Shown: piece after piece, positions 33,654 through 46,000 of the stretch | Layout: each line of letters opens with the position of its first letter | Position numbering within the stretch: the first letter of the stretch is position 1 | Notes under the pieces: generated by a model | Database searches by the model: none | Told to the model about the DNA's origin: nothing | What the model saw: the letters and a program-made list of their open reading frames with translations, nothing else | Assembly: GCA_029582165.1 (NCBI GenBank) | Contig: CM055876.1 | Span: 18,450,001 to 18,514,000, forward strand | Length of the DNA stretch: 64,000 bases | Source of the DNA: Portulaca oleracea | Taxonomy: Eukaryota > Streptophyta > Magnoliopsida > Caryophyllales > Portulacaceae | Direction: 5' to 3' | Translations under genes and position numbers: made by a program

Positions 33654-34871
33654 CTGCCAGATTAGCTTGTTTGGTTAGACCACTTATAATATATGATCAA
33701 TCCATAAATTTTAAAGGGAAATTGGATTTAAATAATCTCAAATTTGAGTTATAGTAGACTAAATAATCTAAATTTTGGATTCGGTTTTAAATAATCTGAA
33801 CTTTGGTCCCCTTAGATTCTAGTAGCATGCCACCGAGTTAAGTTCAACTTAACTCGGCGGCGGGATGACAATAGTAAGCTGGCATGGAACAACTAAAAAG
33901 TCCAGGCACGTGCCTCCTTCGCCATGTAATCAAGCCGCCGAGTTAAGTTGAACTTAACTCGGTGGCGTGTTAATAGAATTCAAGGGGGTCAAAGTTTAGA
34001 TTATTTAGACTCAAATCTAAAGTTCAGATTATTTTGTCTACTATGACCCAAAGTTCAAATTATTTAAATCCAATTTTCCAATTTTAAAATATGTTCCAGT
34101 GATTAATGGCACTCTTCTCCCAACTTGCAGTCATAGGTTCCACGCTTATGATTTGCATTTGATCTTTTTAGCGCGGTAAAAATTCAGGTCTGGGTCAAAT
34201 TTGGATCAGTCAATATCAAAATTCGAACAAGAAATTAACGTCCGAGTTCGGGCTTTTTCGGGTCGAACAATTCGAATAGAACTAAATTCGGGTCAAAATT
34301 GGGCTTAGAAAATAGAAAAAAGAGAAAAATTATATTCGAATCGGTCAATTCAGTCAATATCAAAGTTCAGACGGAAATTTTTTGACTAAACCTTATTTTT
34401 TCCGGATGGACAAATTCAACAATATCCCCTTTGAAACAATATCTTCTTTGGGTAATTGGGCCTTACCTTGGGCAAGTATGAAGTCCATGGCAATGCTTCA
34501 CAATTTAAAGTCGATCTTTGAATGGCAAATATTGTGAAAATTTGGATTGAAACAATTAGAATTAAGAAAAATATTGTATCTATATCAAGAAATAGTTTGT
34601 CGATGTTAAAATTTCAATAGAAAATATATCCATAAAAATTTTCGAGTCAGTTTCTTAACCCTCTTACATCCTACTCAAATCCTAGGTCAGTTTATCAAAG
34701 TTATGGACCAACTGATTGTGACCAACCTTTTATTTGTCCCAAAATAGTTTGTATACTATTTTTAATTAGGAGTTTTAATTGTTAGGCAACAGTGATTTGA
34801 TGGTATGGTTAGTAACTTGGAAGCTCCTTTAAGTCATAGAATTAAAGCGAAAGAAACATAAAGAAACTTGC
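33654..34871 (-). other. GH1 intron 10 with a Mutator-type MITE
   Basis: Apart from the MITE at 33716-34079 it holds only AT-rich non-coding sequence. Confidence 0.7.
33716..34079. mobile_element. Mutator-type MITE, intact copy with 9-bp target duplication
   Basis: 364 bp. Terminal inverted repeats of over 100 bp (starts GGGAAATTGGATTTAAATAA, ends complementary) flank a centre with two nested copies of accgagttaagtt in palindromic form. The 9-bp duplication AATTTTAAA is perfect at 33707-33715 and 34080-34088. Nine-base duplications are typical of Mutator superfamily elements. This copy defines the family found at three other places in the window. Confidence 0.92.
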
Positions 34872-35077
34872 CAGTACTGGCATATGCATCTTGGTCATAA
34901 TGTTGCATGGTAGGCTGTTGTTCGACAACATATGCTCCAGTATAGTAATTTGCACTTAGGAAGTCAAATGAGTTTTTCAGTGATTCAGATTGTTCCTCTG
35001 TAAAGTTAGGCAATCTGCTTCCCACTAACATTCGCATCGATTCTGGGTATTCCCCATATGTCACTGGATTAAACATC
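34872..35077 (-). CDS. GH1 exon 10
   Basis: Encodes M-F-N-P-V-T-Y-G-E-Y-P through N-Y-Y-T-G-A-Y to the S-T junction. Acceptor TTGGCAG, donor GCAAGT (GC type). The frame is open throughout. Confidence 0.9.
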
Positions 35078-35223
35078 CTGCCAAAAAACAAATTCAACCA
35101 AAATAAAAATCACACTCAAATCAAAGATACAAGCATAATAATGCACTAATGTCGCACATTTATGCCTTTCTATCTAATTTCGCCTGTAAAAAAAAATTAC
35201 AACTTTAAGAATCACTTGATTTA

Positions 35224-35523
35224 GGCTCTGTTCTTTTGTACGGTACAGTGCGGTGCGGTATTACAACTCATCTTATCAGTCAATATTTCTCTACACTTTA
35301 CCATATCATACCAAATTTTACTATAATCATTACCAATATATCTCCTCACTTTTTTTCTTGTCGTTTTTCTGCTCTACTTTTCAGATTTTCTCTCATCACA
35401 GAACACATCAATTACACTTTCTACAAATTTTACTATATCATTTTGCACCTTACAATACTTTTCACAATTTTACCACACCGCACCATTTCCACATCTTACC
35501 AATCACAAAAAAGAACATGGCTT
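35224..35523. mobile_element. hAT-like MITE
   Basis: Ends ggctctgttcttttgt and (complement of the right end) agccatgttctttttt. Subterminal gcggtgcgg and ccgcacc pair in inverted orientation. A related single end is at about 28282. I could not settle the 8-bp duplication. Confidence 0.6.
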
Positions 35524-35664
35524 TAGTTTGTTTTTGAAGATAATAATGCTTGAATGTGAATCAGTGGATACCTACTGTAAAACCTTTTTTTTTGTTTTGC
35601 AATCAAACAAACATATTTATTAATATACAATGAATACCTACTAATGCAAAAATATTTATTAATA

Positions 35665-37606
35665 TCCTTACATAATATAAAGAGGCTTATGGAGGGTGTT
35701 GGGAGGGGGGGGGGACAAAAAATTTTTGACACGAATTTACTCTTTTGCCCTCAAATATATTTATAATAAGTGGATTAAATACGTCTTAGCTGTATATCTA
35801 GATAAGGTAAATACGGGTTCGACTTATACATTTTGGGTTCGTGTAAACACGAGTTAGGTGTATTTCGGGTTCAAGTAGATATGAGTTTTCATGTATCTCC
35901 GGTTCAGGTCAATACGGGTCATGTATATTTCGGAATCGGGTAAATACGGGTTGGATATTATTTGACAATAGAAAATGCTGAAAGTCTTAACATATGACCA
36001 TTTTTCAAGCGTCATAATTTTTCTGAGTATGCAAACTAAATTAGTGTGCATTCTATTTGAAAAATGAACATAATATTACATATAAACTTACAAATACTTG
36101 TATTGTTCTTTGTAATTTTTTATACTTATTGAAATCCAAGGTAAATTAAAATATGATTAATAAAATATATCTTATGTACATTATTACACCAAATAATATA
36201 AAGAGGCTTATGGGGGGTGAGGGGACGAAAAATGTTTGACACGAATTTACTCTTTTGCCCTCAAATATATTTATAATAAGTAGGTTAAATACGTATTAGG
36301 TGTATATCTAGATAAGGTAAATACGGGTCCGACATATATATTTCGGGTTCGTGTAAACACGAGTTAGGTGTATTTCGGGTTCAAGTAGATATGAGTTTTC
36401 ATGTATCTCCGGTTCAGGTCAATACGGGTCATGTATATTTCGGAATCGGGTAAATACGGGTTGAATATTATTTGACAATAGAAAATCCTGAAAGTCATAA
36501 CATATGACCATTTTTCAAGCGTCATAATTTTTCTGAATACGCAAACTAAATTAGTGTGCATTGTATTTAAAAATGAACATGGTATTACATATAAACTTAC
36601 AAATACTTGTATTGTTCTTTGTAATTTTTCATACTTATTGAAATCCAAGGTAAATTAAAATATAATTAATAAATATATTTTATGTACATTATTGCACCAA
36701 ATATATATGATAAAACTGTAATTTTTAACCTGTGCTACAGTAACTAAGGAATCTAACATTAAATAAAACTTTATATCCAGATCAATCAATTCGGGAAGTG
36801 GGTTAAATACGTGTCGGTTGTATATCTAGATAAGGTAAATACAGACTCGGTATATTTCGGGTTCGGATTAATATGAATTAGGTGTATTTCGGGTTCAAAT
36901 AAATATGAGTAAAGTGTATTCCGAGTTCGGGTCAATACTGGTCATGCATATTTTTAGATCGAATTAAATGCGGGTTTGATAATATTTGACAACAGAAAAT
37001 GCTAAGAGCCTCTTAACATATGATCATTTTTAAATCATTAAATTTTTACGAGTATGCAAACTAAATTAATGTGCATTATTTTTTAAAAATGAACATAGTA
37101 TTACATATAAAATTATAAATACTTATATTGTTGTTTGTAACTTTGCATACTTATGAAAATCTAAGGTACGTAAACCGAAATGTATTTAATATATTTTCCT
37201 CCAACAAAATATATTTAATATATTTTATGTGCATTAGTACACCAAATATATATAAGAAAATTATAATATAGTTAGCGGGTGGGAAACGTGGAATATAGTG
37301 GGTGGATAGGATAATGATTGAGAATCTAAGACACGTCAGTCACATCATTTAAGTATATGAATTTTAAAATATATAGTTTATAATTTTTACTAAGGTATTG
37401 TGAGTAAGGTAAATCTTATTAGTGACATTATCTATTAAATATATGAATTTTTAAATAGATATTATGTAAAATAAGTAAGAAAGAACTAATAATGTGAAAA
37501 AAGGTGAAACAATGTAACTAAAAATATGATATGTAAGATAAATTTATTACACCTTACAAAAAAAAACAAGATCCTAACCCGTCCATAAGACGGGCCACAA
37601 ATCTAG
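35665..37606 (+). mobile_element. Non-autonomous Helitron with tandem 5' segments
   Basis: Starts TCCTTACATAATATAAAG after an A (35664). It ends CTAG at 37603-37606 before a T, with a 6-bp-stem hairpin CCCGTC-loop-GACGGG at 37578-37594, eight bases from the end. These are Helitron hallmarks. The 5' part is repeated in tandem with a period of 521 bp (35672 and 36193), with a third diverged copy at about 36790-37260. No Rep/helicase is encoded. Confidence 0.7.
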
Positions 37607-38057
37607 TACTATATTATAAGGTTTTAAACAATATTGCAATTAATATACTTTATTTGTATGAGAATATATCGTACTTTGAGGATTTGGGTGTTGGATACAT
37701 ACCATACTAGGGCTTTTCTATGAATTTTGCACTAGAATATAGCAAAAGATTCTATTAAACATCCACCACTCCAAAATACAATATATTATCATATAAAATT
37801 TATATAATATAATATTATCCAATGATTTCAAAGTTTAATATATTATTGTATAAAAAAAATTTTATAGTGTAATATTGTCCAACACTCTCATAATAAACTA
37901 TATTAATATCTAACAACCATTTTATATAGTAAATTATAATACTTATCCATAAATTAATGATCAAAATTTGAATGTTTATCTAACATGAAAATAATACATA
38001 GTAACAGATAAAATAAGAAAGGATTATAAATCTAATGCAACATAAATGGGTACTTAC

Positions 38058-38173
38058 CAACCACAACGGTGTTGGTAGAGTCTTTCAGCAGCGTCCTTGC
38101 TGCTTTCACTATCGTCATAGGGCTCTAGCCAATTACATGAGATTGTAATTCCAATTTTTCCTTTCTGATTTTC
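38058..38173 (-). CDS. GH1 exon 9
   Basis: Encodes N-Q-K-G-K-I-G-I through D-A-A-E-R to the first two bases of a Trp codon. Acceptor TTTGAAG, donor GTAAGT. Confidence 0.88.
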
Positions 38174-38639
38174 CTTCAAAGAAAGTTCCAACAAATTACG
38201 CCTATAAATTTACTTTAAAAAAAGAGTAAGAAAAGTGAAGTATATAAATTTCACATTCTTGACTATGAAAACATTTTCATACAACCATCTTGAATTATTT
38301 ATAATCTATATTTCAATAATTTTACATCATATTTTCTTTAGTATCTACATATATTTATCAACAATAAGAAAATAGAATTTATTAGTTATGTTATCAAATA
38401 TCAATAATAATCTGATTATATCAACCATAATTAAACAATCCACATTTTATATATAATTCAATATTTATAAAATAATATAAATATGAAATTACTTTTATAT
38501 ATAGCTTATGCCTGGTAATAACTAATAAGCCTCAAGATAATGAAAGATATAGTTATAATGATTTAAATATATTTAAATATAAATTTTGAAAATCAAAATT
38601 ATTAATAATCATCTTAATTCAAGACACTTATCATATTTA

Positions 38640-38703
<64 letters not shown>

Positions 38704-39596
38704 TAGTCCAATCCCAATGCCAAGCTCTTATTGTTCTTTATATATATAGACTAGTACTTAAACCCTTGCAACGCACGTGACGCAAGTAAATCATACGTAT
38801 TGTAGAAAATATTATTTATATTATATTTACAGTAATTCTTATGTAAAACCGTCTCATCATAAATTAAATTTTTTATAAGGCGTATAATTTTGTAGTGACT
38901 ATTTATGAATAAAGGGGTGACCAATAATTTATTTTGGTTGACTCAGGAAAATGTCATCGCTTAATAAATTATTAGTCATATTCATATGAAAAAGTCATTC
39001 TAATATCACTTATTAATCATAGTAAAATATTATAAAAGTCATATGATGAGGAGTCGTCTTAGGATAAATTTATGTGAGACGGTCTTATATTAGAATTTGC
39101 ATTATATTTAAAAGATTATAGAAAAAAGTAACAATAAGAAATAAAAAAATATTGCATATGAGAAAAAGGTAAAAAGGTAGAGTCATCAACGCAAACATAT
39201 AAGCATTAATGCACACACATTAATAGTACATGATTTTTTTTAAAAAAATTAAATAGAATCAATTATAAATTTTCTAAAATGTGGTTATTAGAATTCACAT
39301 ATTTCGATCTTCGCTCTTTATACCCAGAAATATATATGATATATGATATCGTTACATCACAAAACATGTTAATGAGAAATGAAAGCATGACATTCATAGC
39401 TAGGTGCAATTATCCTTTTTTATTATTAAATATCTACTTTAGAATATACATGTGCATAGCACGAGTGTTATACTAATTTTCTTTAATAATAAGTATTAAG
39501 TATCGATTATAAGAAGGTTAGTGCATGTAATAGTTACGCCAATGTACACATATGATATCTTAATCGAATCCAAAACAAGAGAGGGGAACAACGAAC
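38174..39596 (-). other. GH1 intron 8 with Helitron termini
   Basis: A (TA)n tract lies at 38644-38700. A Helitron-like 3' terminus on the minus strand (…TACTAG|T, with a CG-rich hairpin region near 38768-38782) ends at 38751. A plus-strand one (hairpin gtgcatagcac, then CTAA at 39473-39476) lies at the other side. Whether they belong to one element is unclear. No gene. Confidence 0.4.
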
Positions 39597-39855
39597 CTGA
39601 TACTTGCGTTTGTACAAGTTGAAGGCGGCGGCATGGGCGAGAAGGGCATGGTGACCAACAAGGTAAGGCTCGACGGCAGAGTCTCCGGCAGAGCAAGGGT
39701 AAGAGTGTTGGGTACGAGTACAACGATGTGGAAGACTAAGCCCTGAAGCATATCCCATGTCTGCCAAAAAGTTCGGCTCATTTACCGTCACCCAGTACTT
39801 CACTCTGTCTCCAAATTCCTTGAAGCATATGTTCGCATACTCCTCAAAATCTCCC
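39597..39855 (-). CDS. GH1 exon 8, acid/base catalytic residue
   Basis: The longest exon. It encodes [12 protein letters not shown], the T-V-N-E-P-N motif with acid/base Glu199, and S-A-V-E-P-Y ending K-Y-Q. The usual A-P-G-R-C segment reads L-P-H-R-C. Donor GTTCGT, acceptor TTTAG. Confidence 0.93.
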
Positions 39856-39954
39856 CTAAACAAATATGTACACATCCATTCATAATATTTCATTTCATTC
39901 CAATCCAAACAGTGAATAATAGACTATGATGATAACTAGCTAGGACCGACTTAC

Positions 39955-40042
39955 ACTATATTAGGGCTTAAAAAGCCTCCATATTTTTCTTCAAGACCTT
40001 GTGGAACGTCCGAGTGGAACAGGGTCACAAATGGTTCTATAC
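39955..40042 (-). CDS. GH1 exon 7
   Basis: Encodes [14 protein letters not shown] and G-G-F-L-S-P-N-I. Almost all family members have F-H-W-D here. Acceptor GGGCAG, donor GTAAGT. Confidence 0.92.
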
Positions 40043-40540
40043 CTGCCCTCCAAATCACTGCTTTGTTAGTTTCATATTAATTCATTAAATCTCATGCTGT
40101 ATGCAAATTTTAGAAAAATTGTCAAGTATTCATGTCCAATATAGGTTAAATTAAATTATGGTCGATGGACATGCATTCATTTGGTTAAGATCGAATGCCC
40201 CAAATTTTATTTCATGGGTCATGCTAATCAGTCATCAATTGTTATATAGTTTGGTAGCTCATTGATACAAGTAGCAATACCAATTTCCAAGCCTAACTTT
40301 ATCAACACATACGTACGTAAGTACCTGTATAAATATATTCATTAATAAGAGAGGCCATGACCAACCCAATATTTCTTGACAAGGACTTGTTAGAATCATA
40401 ATCGTATAATCGGATTTACAATTGTATGATTCTAAATCATTAAGCAAAAATGTATATATATATATAATTATTCTATAATAGTGAAAGAGATGTGAATTAG
40501 TTAATACATAAAATAAAATAACAACAGTAGCGGTGATCAC

Positions 40541-40618
40541 CATTTGCAAGAAGTTCATTGATGACATTGTTGTAGAAATCAATCCCAGGTTGGTTGATAC
40601 CGCCAGCTTTGGTTCCAT
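40541..40618 (-). CDS. GH1 exon 6
   Basis: Encodes G-T-K-A-G-G-I-N-Q-P-G-I-D-F-Y-N-N and N-E-L-L-A-N. Acceptor TTCACAG, donor GTGATC. Confidence 0.92.
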
Positions 40619-41414
40619 CTGTGAAGGGTGTGGACAATGAATTAGGTAATGAATATGTAGTAATGAACATCAATATGAAATGTCAAATTGCGTATGCGGT
40701 TAACCAGTTATGTCCATCCTTATCTAGAGGCAGTCTTTAGAAGCTGTTAGGATAGTTTTTAATATATTAATCAAAGTTAGGAGGCGGCAATCAAGAAAAA
40801 CAATGTTAAAGCTTGTAATATGTTAATCAAAGCAAAAGTTGCGGTGGATAAAGTTTGGTTACAGATAAGTTAATAAACTATGGTTAGTATGGATAAAGGT
40901 TGATAGTGTAAATGTGGAAAAGTATTTATGATTTTTAATAAGATATTGTGAGTAATGCAGATTGTGCAGTTAAATTTAGACTGTATTGAGAATTGTGCAA
41001 TTTATTATGTGTATTCGGAGTTTGTGTTCCAATTAGTACGATTGTTCACCAATAGATATTATGTTGTTCGCTTTTGTTACTACCAACGTGGTTGGCGGAT
41101 GCCTGGACAGTAGCTGACCGAGGATAAGAATACTTTTGTGTGACTCTTCTTTTGTATGGTTTCATCAAGTAATCAAATAATATTATCTTAGCTATACACC
41201 CAGAAGTAATCAAGGTTTACTCGCTAATGTCCTTGGTCTCAATTGACAGATTTTTCAACAAAGTCTATTCATCCACCTCTCTAGAGTTCTTTCAACTCCC
41301 CAATATCTAGAGTACATACTCTAAGTACATATAATATATATTAATTAGGTGAGTTAATTAACTCACAACTATATCAATCATAGAAATTGTGAAATTTGAG
41401 AATCGGACACTTAC

Positions 41415-41490
41415 TTGGCAATATTCTTGTCCATGAGATGGAAAATCGAAAATAGTCCAAGCCCATATCTTTCATAAATTTGATATCCTC
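41415..41490 (-). CDS. GH1 exon 5
   Basis: Encodes [12 protein letters not shown] and [10 protein letters not shown]. Acceptor TTTTAG, donor GTAAGT. Confidence 0.92.
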
Positions 41491-41857
41491 CTAAAATCAT
41501 TAAAAACAATTCAAATTATTGTGCATGTAAAATTTTTATAAAAAATATAATATTATACTATTTTAATAATATTTTTTATTACGAATCTAATAACATCAAT
41601 TTTATATGATCGATGAATTATTATATAAATTAAGATATTAACGGTCAAAGTTTTTAATATAATTTTTTAACGACTGATAATTAAAAACGGAGGAGGTATA
41701 TAATACCAATTAAATCTTCAAAACAATGTCCAGTCAATTTTTATGCTTTCAAAGTGAACCCGTAACTATGAGTTGTATTAGCTAGTGGATGAGAGATCCA
41801 AGAACAATCGCATACGGAGCAAGGATTTTGGATCAGATAGTTGGTCAGAAAGACATA

Positions 41858-42710
41858 GAGTGTTGCGATAAAAATGCACTAAACTTTCTCAAATAGTAAA
41901 AATTGACATTATTGTTTCCAAAATGTCAAAACTGTCATTACTGTATTCAAATTTGTCAAAATTGCTACTCTCCCCTTTTGTTACTTGGTATTGCCGGTAA
42001 AGCTTTCAAAAAAAAAAAATATCCCCAATTTCCATTCACCCCATTCAACAGCCTCTCCTCCGGCTCGTTGTCTTCCACCACCACCTGAACATTGTACGCC
42101 GATCGAAAGAACATCGTGTTTGAATTCACCATGCTAGGGTTTAGCACCGCCATTAATTCATCTGGAAGCTCGCATTTCGATGTTTTCAGAGGACTCAGTG
42201 CACCATTTTTGAGCTTGGAAGAGGAGATTGAGATGTAATTTGGGGGTGGGAGTTTGGATGAGGTTTGTTGTGGAGTGTTTGAGTGGGAGAGAGGAGAGAG
42301 AAAGGTGAGGAGGGAGGAGGTTGAGGAAGCCATGGATATGGCGGAAGAAGTTTGGGTAAGCTTTGTTGGGGAACTATTACTCTTAGTCTTAGTACAATCA
42401 CCATGGCTTTTATCCCCATTTTTCTTGTCCCTGTTCATCTTTTCTTCACCTTGAACAATCACCATGGCTTTGATTCAAGGACGCAATCTAGACAACAGCT
42501 ACTAGAAGTGAGTGTCCAACTTCACCTTTCTTTTTTAATTTCAAAAGTTTTCAAAAAAATGGCAATAACCGGCAACAACCAGTAGTATTAGGTCATAGTG
42601 GCAATTTTGGCAAATTTAGAAACAGTAATAGTAATTTTGACATTTTAGAAATAATAATGGCAATTTTGATTATTTGAGAAATTTTAGTGACATTTTTATC
42701 CCAACACTCA
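41858..42710 (-). mobile_element. Pack-MULE in GH1 intron 4 carrying part of a plastid bS21 gene
   Basis: The ends are inverted repeats of roughly 130-150 bp: left GAGTGTTGCGATAAAAATG, right complement GAGTGTTGGGATAAAAATG. The 9-mer AAAGACATA stands at 41849-41857 and 42711-42719, a perfect Mutator-size target duplication. The interior contains a coding fragment of a host gene (42333 to about 42050). This is the definition of a Pack-MULE. It has no transposase of its own. Confidence 0.85.
42050..42333 (-). pseudogene. Captured 5' part of plastid ribosomal protein bS21c
   Basis: From the Met at 42333 the frame encodes a Ser/Thr-rich leader (M-A-S-S-T-S-S-L-L) typical of a chloroplast transit peptide. 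Then comes S-A-Y-N-V-Q-V-V-V-E-D-N-E-P-E-E-R-L-L-N, which matches the N-terminal core of plastid bS21, a small-subunit protein. The family continues R-F-R-R-E-V and an RNA-binding basic tail, all absent here: after L-L-N the sequence becomes the element's own. The loss point may be an exon border in the donor gene. An upstream in-frame Met (42465) extends the frame but not in a way I recognise. Confidence 0.8.
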
Positions 42711-42840
42711 AAAGACATATAAGGCGGTCAATTGTGATACACAACATGGATGTCATGCTCTTAGGTGGAGTGATTGCAACACCCTCAGCTGCCAGTGTTT
42801 ATGATGCACATTACAGTCCCAGTTTTTAATGTCATAGTAC

Positions 42841-42902
42841 CTTGTAGCGATGGTAAAAATTAACTGCCACATCTCCGTTGCTTCCATCCGAGGTGGTAGT
42901 GT
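42841..42902 (-). CDS. GH1 exon 4
   Basis: Encodes T-T-S-D-G-S-N-G-D-V-A-V-N-F-Y-H-R-Y-K, the conserved S-N-G-D-V-A segment. Acceptor GTTGTAG, donor GTACTA. Confidence 0.92.
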
Positions 42903-43709
42903 CTACAACAACATAAATGAAAATATGTTCAATGCATCAGTCAAAAGGTTTAAAGTTTCATAGCACACGTCAAATCGCATACAAAATAACAAACAACTAC
43001 CACCAAATGAAAAAAATTACAACCAAACTGCTAAATAAAATTAACACATGCAGCAAGGACTTTCGTATGCACCACAGCCAAACGAAACCTTCATATTTCA
43101 AACACGATGTAAAATTAATAACCACAGTTTGGTGGGTCATTAAGGACTCACACACCTACCAATAATTACAGCTTCAATATCATCAAGCACAAGTTTTCTT
43201 TCACAAACTTAATTTCCCTCCCCCATCCTTCAACGTGCTTCCCGCCAAAGCGTTTGAAGATTAGATAAATTAGACAGATCGGTTAAACTAATTCCAATTT
43301 TTTTTTTTCTTGTTGGCAGTTTTTTTTTTAACATACTTATTGCAAACGATTGTTGAATTTAACTGCACCGTTGCCGGAACAACCTACGCTTCTAACTACA
43401 TTATTGTCCAAAGCTTTATGGGTTGACCGTTTGATGTTACGTTGCTTATTCGTTTCCATTTTAAAAAATTGGCACAGTATGTTACTTGCTCTTTTGCCAT
43501 TGTTTTCCCATATGTTCAACCTTTAATTGGTAGTACCCATGGTATCATACCTTTTATATATTATATAGTTTATTGATAATTTTTCTGCCAGCTTTGATTA
43601 ATGATAATATAACGTGTTAATTATGAATAATACACATATAAGCATTTGTTAAGGATAATTAAAATATGTCTAACACTTCCAATTTTCAATTTTATTTATA
43701 AGTATGCTT

Positions 43710-43761
<52 letters not shown>

Positions 43762-44486
43762 TGTTGGAAATTTATGATTTAAAATTTAATAATTTGATTG
43801 TTTGATCCCCCATAATCGATAGTAACTTTTATTACGTACCACCCATCGGGCTCACTCAATCCTATATATTAAAATATAGATTATTTTTCAAGTCCTTTTA
43901 TTTATCCTAAAGTCTTTTTATTTGACGTGATCTTATTTAGTAACTTGGAATTTTGCCAATTTTTATTTTTATTGAGTTGGTTGAAGCTCAAATTAATAGT
44001 GTTTTGACTGAGTTATTGAAACTTCTATTTTTGGAGTGAGGTAATTCTAGGAAAATCCCTTAATTTCTGCCTTTGTGGAAGGTGGTGGTTGTCAACCACT
44101 TGATGGTGCTAATCTCTTTATAAGCACATTGTGTGCATAGAGTTTTGGCTAGAGTGGATGAGTTTTGACGTGCATGCATGAAGCTACACATTTGTTAAAA
44201 TATTTCATATCATATTTTTGGGTTTCTAAAATTCTATCTCGTAGAATTAGTGGTTCGTAAACCTTTGTCATCTATACTATTAATTTTTGAGCATGGGCAA
44301 ATAGTTGGTTCAAGAAATTTCTCTCACTCCATCCAAAGGAATCCAACGGGTTGTAGTATTTTGGGGGAGGATCGCACTTGAATTAAATTACCAGTGCAGT
44401 GGGGCGTTTCCTCTTTTAGGAGAATGCTACGTGCACGCTCTACTCAAAATCAAGTTATCTCTAAAACTTTACTCTCTTATTATTCT

Positions 44487-44542
<56 letters not shown>

Positions 44543-44733
44543 TTATAAGTTGTTTACTATTTATACATAATGTATGTATATGTCTCTCTTTTTAATGTGA
44601 TACCTGATACTCATTGGTTGTATAATTTTTCATCCGATTGATATTGTATGAGTTGTATCATGTTGATATTATGATAAATAAGATGTCTCATGAATTATAG
44701 TCAAGTATATTTCTCCCACTTATTATAATTTTC

Positions 44734-44791
<58 letters not shown>

Positions 44792-44922
44792 CTAAAAATG
44801 TTTTATTCTCTACCTTCTTAGTTATGGTTTGAAATTAGGTTGTTATACAAATTACATGTATTAATTGGTAAAAACACAAGAGCATTAAAGGGGGGGGGGG
44901 GGGGATGGTGTGGAGAACAAAC
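42903..44922 (-). other. GH1 intron 3 (2.0 kb)
   Basis: Non-coding, with (TA)n tracts at 43718-43755, 44491-44532 and 44739-44790. A Helitron-like 5' start (A, then TCCTATATATTAAAATATAG) is at 43860, for which I found no matching 3' end. A C15 tract on the sense strand (44904-44890) lies 18 bases inside the intron. Confidence 0.55.
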
Positions 44923-44992
44923 TTGGATTTTTGTGGGTTTGATAATCCCAAACGCTTTGACCTTTTCCATCTTCATCGAATGCTCCTTCAAT
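44923..44992 (-). CDS. GH1 exon 3
   Basis: Encodes I-E-G-A-F-D-E-D-G-K-G and S-V-W-D-Y-Q-T-H-K-N-P, matching the Y-E-G-A-x-x-E-D-G-R segment. Acceptor GGTGCAG, donor GTTTGT. Confidence 0.9.
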
Positions 44993-45943
44993 CTGCACCC
45001 ACATCAATATGCACATATCAATTCCACATTTGAAACAGTGCGCATGTATTCCATGAATAAGGTGCAATTTATTAGATGTATGCGGAGCATATGATCCAGA
45101 TATTACGGTTATTCACCCATATATTAGATTATTCACCCATGTATATTAGGTTGTTTACTCTAATTATTATGATTGTTTACTCTCAAATATTTGAAGTAAA
45201 TGCTCTGGTTGCATCCGTGCATGTAATAAATGTATAGGTTTTGTTATTAAGAGGAGATGCAGAGTTCAGTTAAAGAAATTAACCGATCCATAAAAATAAA
45301 ATTACCGTGCTTCACTGTTTGTATGTCCCTTTAATTAACTAATTTTGTCCAAAATTATTTGTTACTAGTCTTAAACCCGTGCGATGCACAGTATATGATA
45401 AAATGAATATTATTTTTTTTAAAAAAGAATCTAAATTATTATTGTACATATAAATTAAAACGACCACAACATAAATTATATAATTAAATTAAAAATACGA
45501 AAAGTTGTTCAAATAAAAATATATAAAATTAAAAATACATGTAGGTCAAGAGTTTAAGTAAAAAAAAATGTACAATAACAATCAAGATTCTAACTACAAC
45601 AATCAAATTACATGTAGGTGAGGAGTTTAAGTAAAAAATATCGATGAATTTTAAAATAATATTGACAAATTTACATTGAATTTTATAATAATTATTGATA
45701 AATTTATTAAGAAAATTTTAACACTTTAGTAGACATAAATAGGTATTACATGGTGTACCATATAATAATAATAATAATAATTATTATTATTATTATTATT
45801 ATTTTGCCAAAATAATTACTGATATTTGGACCAAAATAATTTAATTCAGTATTTATCTATCCTCTGATTGGTCGAAATCCCTACAATTAATCTTCTTTCT
45901 CCATTCAGCGAGAACCAAAAACTTTACTATTAATATTATATAA

Positions 45944-46000
<57 letters not shown>

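Larger units (their letters stand above)
35078..38057 (-). other. GH1 intron 9 (3.0 kb)
   Basis: Contains a hAT-like MITE (35224-35523) and a Helitron with tandem repeats (35665-37606). No other gene is seen. Confidence 0.7.

Noticed and set aside
40259..40618. 119-codon minus-strand ORF beginning M-E-P-K-L-A
   Set aside because: An out-of-frame reading of GH1 exon 6 and the following intron; the exon's true frame gives the conserved family segment.
42254..42454. Plus-strand ORF rich in Glu/Arg
   Set aside because: Antisense shadow of the captured bS21 fragment.
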